A DNA stretch of 64,000 bases, taken from contig JAUWKS010000002.1 in NCBI GenBank assembly GCA_030614005.1, positions 32,101-96,100 on the forward strand, in the 5' to 3' direction. This stretch comes from Candidatus Heimdallarchaeota archaeon. Lineage in GTDB: Archaea > Asgardarchaeota > Heimdallarchaeia > JABLTI01. The position numbers and the translations under genes were made by a program. Below the pieces are notes generated by a model. It ran no database searches. It saw only the letters and a list, made by a program, of their open reading frames with translations, and was not told the origin of the DNA. This document shows, in pieces, positions 46,393-53,859 of this stretch (position 1 is its first letter; every line of letters begins with the position of its first letter).

Positions 46393-47049
46393 TTACTCTT
46401 CAAACGTTTTTTCAAGATTTGTAGAGAGACTTGATAATTCCAAATATACTTTGGATCTAGCTATTGGGTCGCGAATACTATTTGCAACATCCACTGCTTT
46501 TCTTATTAGTGAAGTGCTCTCTTCACCAGAAAGAATTACAGACAAATAACCGTAAAGATATGCTTTTTGTGCCTTAGCTAAATTTTCAGCGAGATTCAAT
46601 GCTGTAACTATTAAATCGCTTTTCTCTAAGAGAAATGACATATCCCCAGCAGCTGTGGTGATATCAAGTATTGCATCTCTTCTATCAAAATCATCTTTTA
46701 TTTTAGTAGAATTTTTAATTGCTTCCAAAAGAATATTTTCTGCTTCATCCTCATACCCGAAAGAAGCTAAGGCAATTGCATAGAAACTCTGTGCTCGAAC
46801 ATATGCTCCTTTATTGTCTATTTCAGTAAAAAGGGCAGGTATTTTTTCCAAGGTATCTTCTTTGTTTATCTCTCGAGCATATTCAATAATACCAATAATA
46901 CAATCACAGAAAGCATAGCTTCTTGATACTTTGTCTTCAATTTCAAAGGCAGCGTCAACAGCTTGTTCAATAAGAATCATACGAGCTAAATTATCCTCTT
47001 GGTCTATTGTTTTTCCTAAATCATCTTTGTTTTGCACCTTATTAGTCAC
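46393..47049 (-). CDS. Unknown helical-repeat protein
   Basis: A 218-residue all-helical protein with repeats such as AQSFYAIALASFGYEDEAEN and RDAILDITTAAGDMSFLLEK, similar in style to TPR-like or HEAT-like solenoids. No signal peptide. It lies about 100 bases upstream of the EF-2 stop on the same strand, so it may be downstream in the same transcript. Partners unknown. Confidence 0.6.
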   Translation of the reverse strand: MTNKVQNKDDLGKTIDQEDNLARMILIEQAVDAAFEIEDKVSRSYAFCDCIIGIIEYAREINKEDTLEKIPALFTEIDNKGAYVRAQSFYAIALASFGYEDEAENILLEAIKNSTKIKDDFDRRDAILDITTAAGDMSFLLEKSDLIVTALNLAENLAKAQKAYLYGYLSVILSGEESTSLIRKAVDVANSIRDPIARSKVYLELSSLSTNLEKTFEE

Positions 47050-47147
47050 CTTAATTCAAACGATACAGAGAATAATTTTATGCTTGTAATTTACTTGTTT
47101 AAATCCGATTTAAAAAGATAGTTAATTATTAGTTAATGATTTCTATT

Positions 47148-49208
47148 TCAGAAATTTTTTGCCTCACTTTTTGGTATTGATTCATATCTATCAAAAGCCA
47201 TTTGCCAAAATGCTCTTCCTTCTGTGTCAGATCTTAAATCATGATCAATGTGGAACGATTCAGCTACAGGTAAATCACCTGTGATAATTAACAAATCTTG
47301 ATCAGTTCGTACATCAACAATACTGCCTCTTCGTTTCCCTAAAATTGAGGTGATTTTTCCAAGATAAGTTGTTGGAGTGGTAATTTGTATTCTATAAACT
47401 GGTTCTTGTGGTGTTATTTTACCATTTCTTAATGCGTCCCAAACAGCATTTCGCAACAATGGTACTGTATGTTCATATTTCTCTCCATTATCTGTAGAGA
47501 AGTTTAGAATTATTACTCGAACACCAAAAACTGGTTTTGAAGAAATAGGACCAGTAAGTAATGCATCTTTAACTCCTGTGATAATATGCTCTTTTGTCTC
47601 AGGAGATAATTTTGAAAACAATTCTTGAGGTATAATTATTTCATTATTATATTGTTTGAATTTCTCAATGTATATTTGACCATCAGCAGATATTTGCAGT
47701 TGTTCTTCCTCAGAGATTGGTTGTGTTTTGTTAATTGGTTGTACAAACAAACTTACTTTAGAACCAAACAATTCTGAATTGATTTTTGTACTAGATTTGT
47801 TAATCCTTTCAGCAATTATTACAATTGGTGGAGATGTGGTACAAGCTACTTCCTCAGATAAATCAGTCACAACTGTCTCGAGATGAAGTTCTCCTAGCCC
47901 AAGGAGTAGAATTTCACCTGATTTTTCATCTGTGGTAACAATTAGATTTGGATCCTCAAGGTCAAAACGTTCAAGAGCTCTTTTTAGAGCAGGTAAGTCT
48001 CTCAACATCTTTGGCTCTAAGGCGATGGTAACTACAGGATTAGCAAGATATTCAATGTCCTCAAATGGTACAAGTTCTTTTGGGGAAATGCTTGCAATTG
48101 TTTCTCCAGGGTGGACTGTACCCAAACCAGAAACTGCAACAGTATTTCCTGCGGGAATATTATTTATCCTTTTTTTATCAGAACCCATAAAGACATAAGC
48201 ATTCTGAATTTTCGCTTTCGTATTTGAATTAACTAAATATACTTCAGTTTTTTCGGTTAATATTCCTGAGAATATTCTGCCTAAAACTAGTGATCCTGCG
48301 TGTTGATCTCGCAAGGTTTTCGTTGTACAAAATATTAATGGAACGTCTTCCCCTGAAGCTCTACATTCTGTCATTGCTTTTCCAACGGAAGAAGTTAAAT
48401 CTCCACGCCAAATTGTCTGTACGCGGTACTTTTGTGCATCTATTGGATTTGGTAAATGATCAATGATCATTTCAATTAGTGGTTTCTCAATGGGTAGGAG
48501 TTCTTGTAAAATCATTTCTTCTTTTTTATTGTATAACTCAATTATCTTTTCAAAGGTGATGTCAGTTTCCTGTACAATTGGTAAAGAAATAGCCCAACGA
48601 TGTAATGCGGAACCAAAGACTACACTACCATCTCGAGTAGAACTGCGCCATTTAGGTAAATTTTTCCCTTTGGCAAATTTAACTACAAGTGCATTGAAAT
48701 TATTGTAAATTATCTCAATTCGTTCGGCAATTTGTTTCGCAGACAGTTTTAATTCTTTGATTAACCGGTCTATTTTATTAATAAAGAGAATTGGTTTTAC
48801 TCCTTCAGCAATACATTGGCGAATAACAGTTTCAGTTTGAGCCATCACTTGTTCAACAGCATCAATTACCACAATCGCACCATCTGCAATACGCAAAGCG
48901 CGAGCAACCTTTCCAGAGAAATCAACATGACCAGGACTATCAATAAGATTAACTAAATAATCTTCATTGCCTTTTTTGAAAATTAGAGAGATATTTGCTG
49001 TTTTCATGGTGATTCCACGTCTTTGCTCTTCGGGAAGAAAATCAAGAGCTCTAGCTTCACCTGCTATTGAAGGAGCTAAAATACCACCAGATGCTAACAG
49101 AGAATCAGATAGCGTCGTTTTTCCATGGTCAATATGTGCAACTAAAACAACATTGCGAATATTTTTTTGATTCTTCATTAATAAAGCAATTTTTTTTACT
49201 TGGCTCAT
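47148..49208 (-). CDS. Elongation factor 2 paralogue lacking the diphthamide motif
   Basis: A 686-residue GTPase of the archaeal EF-2 family with G1 AHIDHGKTTLSDSLL, switch RRGITMKTANISL, G3 DSPGHVDFSG and G4 NKIDR, plus domains II to V. Domain IV normally carries the loop LHEDAIHRGPAQ with the modified His. Here the ungapped alignment gives FSTDNGEKYEHT, so the diphthamide His becomes Gly (47484-47486). A second EF-2 without this motif is known from several Asgard archaea; this may be that paralogue. GTPase parts are intact. ATG 49208 (MSQVKK) is preferred over 49217. Confidence 0.92.
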   Translation of the reverse strand: MSQVKKIALLMKNQKNIRNVVLVAHIDHGKTTLSDSLLASGGILAPSIAGEARALDFLPEEQRRGITMKTANISLIFKKGNEDYLVNLIDSPGHVDFSGKVARALRIADGAIVVIDAVEQVMAQTETVIRQCIAEGVKPILFINKIDRLIKELKLSAKQIAERIEIIYNNFNALVVKFAKGKNLPKWRSSTRDGSVVFGSALHRWAISLPIVQETDITFEKIIELYNKKEEMILQELLPIEKPLIEMIIDHLPNPIDAQKYRVQTIWRGDLTSSVGKAMTECRASGEDVPLIFCTTKTLRDQHAGSLVLGRIFSGILTEKTEVYLVNSNTKAKIQNAYVFMGSDKKRINNIPAGNTVAVSGLGTVHPGETIASISPKELVPFEDIEYLANPVVTIALEPKMLRDLPALKRALERFDLEDPNLIVTTDEKSGEILLLGLGELHLETVVTDLSEEVACTTSPPIVIIAERINKSSTKINSELFGSKVSLFVQPINKTQPISEEEQLQISADGQIYIEKFKQYNNEIIIPQELFSKLSPETKEHIITGVKDALLTGPISSKPVFGVRVIILNFSTDNGEKYEHTVPLLRNAVWDALRNGKITPQEPVYRIQITTPTTYLGKITSILGKRRGSIVDVRTDQDLLIITGDLPVAESFHIDHDLRSDTEGRAFWQMAFDRYESIPKSEAKNF

Positions 49209-49244
49209 TGTTGTCAAATCCAGATACTTTATTTAATACGAAAT

Positions 49245-49517
49245 TTACCCACCATGTGCTAAAGGAAGAATAGTTATTTCTTGATTATTTGAAAGTTGAA
49301 AATCTAATAGACCCATCGAAAGAACATCAGTTTTATCCACAATTACCAATATATCACTGCGCAATTGGCCATCTCTAAAGAGCAAAGATCGTAATTTAGG
49401 TTTTTTTTCGCTTACAAGATTTAAAGCATCTAGAATAGTAGAACCTTCGTTTAAATCCATTTCAATCGGATTTATCTGTTCAAATACCGAACCTTTGAAA
49501 ACGAATAGTACTTTCAA
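49245..49517 (-). CDS. Second ubiquitin-like (MoaD/ThiS/Urm1-type) protein ending in GG
   Basis: A 90-residue beta-grasp protein: MKVLFVFKGSVFEQI, EMDLNEGSTILDAL, FRDGQLRSDILVIVDKTDV and the tail ITILPLAHGG. The MoaD-like ILPLAHGG ending and length fit a sulfur carrier or Urm1/SAMP-type modifier. The TTG start has GAGGGAATGA upstream. It lies between the EF-2 paralogue and lplB, all on the minus strand, so an operon is likely. Confidence 0.8.
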   Translation of the reverse strand: MKVLFVFKGSVFEQINPIEMDLNEGSTILDALNLVSEKKPKLRSLLFRDGQLRSDILVIVDKTDVLSMGLLDFQLSNNQEITILPLAHGG

Positions 49518-49552
49518 ATCATTCCCTCAAAATAGCTTTTTTTAGTGTTAGT

Positions 49553-49828
49553 TTATTTGTTAATTGCTAGCATTAGTACTTTAACCCAATCATCAATTGT
49601 GATTCCTGGTGTTGTAATAGATTTCTGTTGATATAATTGACTTAGATTTGTTTGAATAGCTTTTTCATTGGATGGGGTGCCAATTAATATCTGTTCAATA
49701 TCATCTATAGCTTCTTCCGGATAGATAAAGAAATCACCTGTTATTTTTACTTCGGAAATAACTTTTTTTTCAACAGCTAATTCTACTTCTATAACACCCT
49801 TTTCAGCTCTTAGACTTGCACTTTTCAT
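49553..49828 (-). CDS. lplB: Lipoate-protein ligase accessory subunit (LplB-type, C-terminal domain)
   Basis: A 91-residue protein equal to the C-terminal domain of lipoate ligases: ITGDFFIYPEEAIDDIE, then LIGTPSNEKAIQ and TPGITIDDWVKVLMLAI. In archaea such as Thermoplasma the ligase is split into LplA and LplB and both are needed for lipoyl-AMP formation. No lplA is near, so its partner must be elsewhere. Upstream of the ubiquitin-like gene on the same strand. Confidence 0.88.
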   Translation of the reverse strand: MKSASLRAEKGVIEVELAVEKKVISEVKITGDFFIYPEEAIDDIEQILIGTPSNEKAIQTNLSQLYQQKSITTPGITIDDWVKVLMLAINK

Positions 49829-49931
49829 TCATCAACATCTCACTATCTGCTAATACCAAAGGAAGAACCAGTGATTAATAAAGTCTACTAAAAAGAAGAA
49901 GAATAAACCGAGAAGTGATTCACTCGGTTAA

Positions 49932-50345
49932 TTATTTTGGGGGAGCAACAATTTCTTGGAGATGAGCTTCAATCTCTTTCAGAGATCCAGCAAGCTCAGT
50001 TAACGATAGACCTTTTTCTAATAATACAGTAACATTATCGATGGTCTCTTCTGCTTCTTTCATGCGTTCGTCGCGGATTTTTGCTAAATCCTCTTTAATA
50101 GAAACTAAATCTGCTTTTGAAACCATGTCTTTTGATAATTGTTCTAATCTATCTTCAAGTGGAGTTATGTCTACTGTAACAGCTCCAGGAGTAGCTGTTG
50201 CTACGCTGCCACCTCCAGTAGATTCACCAGCTTCATTTAGTTTATTCATTATCTGAACGAGAAAGAATTGTAATTTACCTATCTTGTCATCTAAGCTTGC
50301 AACTGTTTTCTTAATTTCACTTATTTCTTGATCGATTTTTGCCAA
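49932..50345 (-). CDS. Coiled-coil protein next to TadC/FlaJ-like gene
   Basis: A 137-residue protein: an N-terminal coiled coil (IDQEISEIKKTVASLDDKIG), a Gly/Thr-rich linker (GESTGGGSVATATPGA), and a second coiled coil ending with APPK. The TTG at 50345 with AAGGTGA five bases upstream is the best start; it lies 13 bases past the TadC/FlaJ-like stop. The longer frame to 50393 overlaps that gene. Role unknown; possibly a cytoplasmic accessory of the pilus apparatus. Confidence 0.6.
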   Translation of the reverse strand: MAKIDQEISEIKKTVASLDDKIGKLQFFLVQIMNKLNEAGESTGGGSVATATPGAVTVDITPLEDRLEQLSKDMVSKADLVSIKEDLAKIRDERMKEAEETIDNVTVLLEKGLSLTELAGSLKEIEAHLQEIVAPPK

Positions 50346-50358
50346 ATGTTTCACCTTT

Positions 50359-51252
50359 TCAGCCGATTGGGATGACAATAACTTGTAATTCAATTGTCAA
50401 TTTATACGTAATCCAGCCAATTAAAACCATAATTGAGGAATGTTTTAAGCCTGCTTTTGCTTTTCCTTCGCCCATTTTTCCTGCTACTAAACCACTGAAA
50501 AGTCCTTCAATCATAGTCATATGCAAAAAGAGCGTTTTGTATGATTCAAGTACCGTTGGTGGTAGTCCCATTTGTACGCCTCCAAGTCCACTATCTTGGA
50601 AGTTTTCATACATTAATGCCATTGGGTAAAAGAATGTCTGAAACAGAACAACGATTACTAGAAGGAAAATAATGAATGCAGCATAAATTATCCAAATATA
50701 TGGTCTCATTTGGCCAAGACGTTCTTTTCTTAATCCTAAGATATCTTCGACATGTTTTTGTGCAGATTCAAAAATATCTTCGATTACTCCACCAGACCGC
50801 TGAGCTTCCAGTATCAAAATTGATGATCTGTTATTTAGTTCAGTATCTGCTACGTCGGTGAAGGAACGCATTGCTTGATCAAAAGGAATACCCCAGGAGA
50901 TTTTTGCAGCCATTTTTTGCAGTTCAGGAGTAAGAGGACCATAATTTCTCTTTGAGGATTCTGTGACTGCTCTTGGAAGAGATAAACCTGTTCTTTGAGC
51001 ATCAGTTATATCTCTGAGAAGATTAGGTAAATTAGCGTCAATACCACTTCTCCAAGTTTCATCAATATATACAGCAACTGAAGGAGGTGTTATTGTGAAT
51101 AAAATTGCAAATGCTATAAAGTCACTTGCAGTAATTGGACCAGAATTAAATACTTCAAACCATACAAGAGCAGCTAATGTACCCATTAGCACTCCGACAC
51201 TAACTGATATACCCCAAATAAGATTCTGGGTTTTTTGCGTAACTTTTGGCAT
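50359..51252 (-). CDS. Type II/IV secretion system F-domain protein (TadC/FlaJ-like)
   Basis: A 297-residue polytopic membrane protein. Two helices near the N-terminus (about 10-32 and 42-62) flank a cytoplasmic domain with LPNLLRDITDAQRTGLSLPRAV and ILEAQRSGGVIEDIFESAQ, the T2SF (GspF) motifs, then three helices at the C-terminus. It matches TadC/FlaJ half-size platform proteins of type IV pilus-like systems. The ATPase partner (TadA/FlaI-type) is not in this window. Confidence 0.82.
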   Translation of the reverse strand: MPKVTQKTQNLIWGISVSVGVLMGTLAALVWFEVFNSGPITASDFIAFAILFTITPPSVAVYIDETWRSGIDANLPNLLRDITDAQRTGLSLPRAVTESSKRNYGPLTPELQKMAAKISWGIPFDQAMRSFTDVADTELNNRSSILILEAQRSGGVIEDIFESAQKHVEDILGLRKERLGQMRPYIWIIYAAFIIFLLVIVVLFQTFFYPMALMYENFQDSGLGGVQMGLPPTVLESYKTLFLHMTMIEGLFSGLVAGKMGEGKAKAGLKHSSIMVLIGWITYKLTIELQVIVIPIG

Positions 51253-51612
51253 CGATTTTTCCTCACTAAATGAAATTATGCGAACCTTATATAAATATTG
51301 TATCGGGAAATAAGGTTAGAATTTTTCTAGTGCTTAGTTAAGAGATTAATGATAAATAAATTCTCTGTTTCTGCTATATTAATATTTTTAATGTTAATAA
51401 TTTTTTCTAGATTAGTTTCGTAAGAATCTTGAAGCTCATTTACTCTCATCTATCTTAGAAATACTTAAGTTATTTAGAGGAAAGTTACATAGTATTAGTT
51501 AATTTATACCAAGCAAAAAGATTTTAGAGTTCAAATAATGACTTATTTAATACCTAGAGATTCTCTGAAAAAACAATATGCAATATGTGCAGTTATTGAG
51601 GTGTAACTTGAA
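51253..51612. other. Divergent intergenic region of the pilus cluster
   Basis: Between the TadC/FlaJ-like gene (minus) and the pilin-like genes (plus). No gene or foldable RNA recognised. GAGGTG (51598-51603) is the ribosome site for the pilin-like gene at 51613, nine bases before its TTG. It must carry promoters in both directions. Confidence 0.4.
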
Positions 51613-52707
51613 TTGAAGCAATCCATTTGGCGGAATAAGAAAGGACAAATCCAGGGTGTTGATTTCGCTCTGGCAATGGTTATTTTTATGATTTTGTTTG
51701 CAGAAGTTATTGTGTTATCATTATCCTATATTGAACCGAAATTCCAGAATTTGGATGATCAAGCTTTTCAATCTCAAGCGAACCAAATTTCAGAGATGTT
51801 TTTTGGCAGCACAGGTTATCCATCTCATTGGGAATACAATTTATCGTCTCAGTTTAATTCGTTTGGATTACGTGAGATAGGTAGCACAAATCTTGATGCG
51901 AATAAACTATCGCGAATTCACTCGAGAGGATTATATGCTCTCGACTATGATAATTTAAAAGGTAATTTATCACAAGAGAGGAATTTCGGATTCCAGTTAA
52001 TTATCGAATCACTGTTTGATGTAAATGGAACATTCACTCTTGCTCAACCCAATTCTACTATTGATATTAGTACTACTGTAGGGAATTGTACTGTTTGGAG
52101 TTTCTTAGTAGGACCATTTAGCACCATTCTGTATTCAAATAGATCAGTTACAGATAATGCTGGTGATTTTACAACCACTTTTCCGATGACTGCAATTCCT
52201 AATGGATTCTATACATTAGTTATATTTGCTCAAAGTAAAGAAGGCTATTTTGCGGTAGATGTTAAAAATGGCGTTTTTGGAACTGAAACTTATAAGAGAT
52301 TAAAGCTATTAGTTCAAGAACAAGAAAACAACAATGGATTAGCTGAGATTAACACAGAAAACGATGGAACTTTGACAACATTAACTGCAGTGAATGTTTT
52401 TCCTTTCAAAATTGGAGAGGAGAGTTCTGGAAATGAAACTATTAGCATCACCTCACCTACAACAAATGAAGTTCTTAATTTAAGAATGCCAACAAATGGA
52501 ACATGTGTAACAATCTTAACGGGACTAAATGGAGTAAATGAGTATTCTAGGAAATATTTCGTTTTCCCAACGCAGTTAAGCGATAAATTTGGAACAAAAT
52601 TTGGTGATGATATACTACCAAATAATGTCGAAATTTTCAAAACAGAAAAACTAGTAATAATTAGACAATGCATATTTAAGGCGGTGTTTTATGTATGGCC
52701 AGAATAA
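51613..52707 (+). CDS. Pilin-like protein, large, with class III signal peptide
   Basis: A 364-residue protein with an archaeal pilin-type signal: NKKGQIQGVDFALAMVIFMI, a basic Lys-Lys-Gly-Gln site and a hydrophobic alpha helix, then a long beta-rich extracytoplasmic domain. It would be cut by an EppA/FlaK-type prepilin peptidase and anchored by its helix. Start TTG with GAGGTG nine bases upstream. It overlaps the next gene by 13 bases, so the three pilin-like genes form an operon. Domain family not recognised. Confidence 0.7.
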   Translation: MKQSIWRNKKGQIQGVDFALAMVIFMILFAEVIVLSLSYIEPKFQNLDDQAFQSQANQISEMFFGSTGYPSHWEYNLSSQFNSFGLREIGSTNLDANKLSRIHSRGLYALDYDNLKGNLSQERNFGFQLIIESLFDVNGTFTLAQPNSTIDISTTVGNCTVWSFLVGPFSTILYSNRSVTDNAGDFTTTFPMTAIPNGFYTLVIFAQSKEGYFAVDVKNGVFGTETYKRLKLLVQEQENNNGLAEINTENDGTLTTLTAVNVFPFKIGEESSGNETISITSPTTNEVLNLRMPTNGTCVTILTGLNGVNEYSRKYFVFPTQLSDKFGTKFGDDILPNNVEIFKTEKLVIIRQCIFKAVFYVWPE

Positions 52708-53147
52708 GACAAACCATTAATTTAAAAAATAAAAAAGGACAATTGTTCCTTCTAGAAGTTTTCATTGCCCTAACTGTATTAATACTTTTAATGGTTGCAA
52801 TTTATCAAGTTGAATTTACTTCATTACCAAGCTACCAAGATGATCTTTCTGACATAGGGCACAATGCCTTAGAATCTTTGAATATAGCAGGTGACTTAAA
52901 ATCATTAGTTTTTAATGCTCAAACTCTTGAATTAGGAGAGAGTTTGAATGAAGCACTTCCTGATAATATTATTTGGCGATTATCAGTTGAAGATAGTGCT
53001 GGATCTACTCAATTCCAAATTTATTGGGATAGAACTCCTCCAATTGGAAGCTCAGTTGGAGTAACAGATTATTTCCTGTATGGTGAAGTAGATAATTTAT
53101 CTCATTATCGAACTATTCATCTCGAGCTTTGGAGAATTGTAGGGTGA
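52695..53147 (+). CDS. Pilin-like protein with class III signal peptide
   Basis: A 150-residue protein. The N-terminus NKKGQLFLLEVFIALTVLIL has the Lys-Lys-Gly-Gln cleavage-site pattern and hydrophobic helix with Glu at position 5 after Gly-Gln-type cleavage, as in type IV pilins. The rest is a beta-rich domain with SIDE-chain-poor loops. It overlaps the preceding pilin-like gene by 13 bases. Confidence 0.68.
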   Translation: MARIRQTINLKNKKGQLFLLEVFIALTVLILLMVAIYQVEFTSLPSYQDDLSDIGHNALESLNIAGDLKSLVFNAQTLELGESLNEALPDNIIWRLSVEDSAGSTQFQIYWDRTPPIGSSVGVTDYFLYGEVDNLSHYRTIHLELWRIVG

Positions 53148-53154
53148 ATGAAAA

Positions 53155-53859
53155 ATGAATTGGTTACTTAATCTTAAGAAAAATTTACGGAAAAACAACA
53201 AAGCACAAATTTTCTTGATTTGTACGATAATAATAACTATTTACATGCTTTCATTCATTACCATCATTTATGAATTGAATGTAACACAATATAGTCGAAC
53301 TACTGAACTCAGCGAATTTCAGGCGACATATGATAATTTCAAAACTGAGACTAACGCGTTTATGAATGGGATGCTTGCAAATTATTCTCAAATAGCTACC
53401 GTTATTGATAGCAACATTACTGCAGGCACTATACTACAGAATTGGTTGGATTTCGCTGAAAGCCAAATTTTAACAAAAGGATATTTCGCAGTTTTAGAAA
53501 TTAATGAAATCGTGCCTATTACATTACCAATTGAAGTAGTAAAAGGTAATGGATTTATTTCTATAAGAGCCAATATTGATATTTATTTAGAATGTAATTA
53601 TCTCTCAATAGATACAGAATTGCAATATGACAATAGATATACAATCGAGTACACCAATACGGCTACTACAACAATAATTAATTTCTATTATGAGACAAAT
53701 TATGGAACAAATTATATTGGCTATGCGGATGTTACAATCAACGGATCAGCAGCTACCAATTATTACAATGGAACCTATATTTACAATACACCTGTTGTTG
53801 CTACTGATGTAATTCAAGGTATAACGCCAGAACAAATAATAGTTTCATTAACTGTTTAG
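53155..53859 (+). CDS. Pilin-like protein, third of the cluster
   Basis: A 234-residue protein with N-terminus KNNKAQIFLICTIIITIYML, similar to the others but with Ala instead of Gly before the helix, so peptidase processing is less certain. The extracytoplasmic part is rich in Tyr/Thr/Asn, suggesting a surface-exposed, possibly glycosylated domain. It starts 7 bases after the second pilin-like gene; its stop overlaps the metzincin-like gene's stop by four bases. Confidence 0.62.
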   Translation: MNWLLNLKKNLRKNNKAQIFLICTIIITIYMLSFITIIYELNVTQYSRTTELSEFQATYDNFKTETNAFMNGMLANYSQIATVIDSNITAGTILQNWLDFAESQILTKGYFAVLEINEIVPITLPIEVVKGNGFISIRANIDIYLECNYLSIDTELQYDNRYTIEYTNTATTTIINFYYETNYGTNYIGYADVTINGSAATNYYNGTYIYNTPVVATDVIQGITPEQIIVSLTV

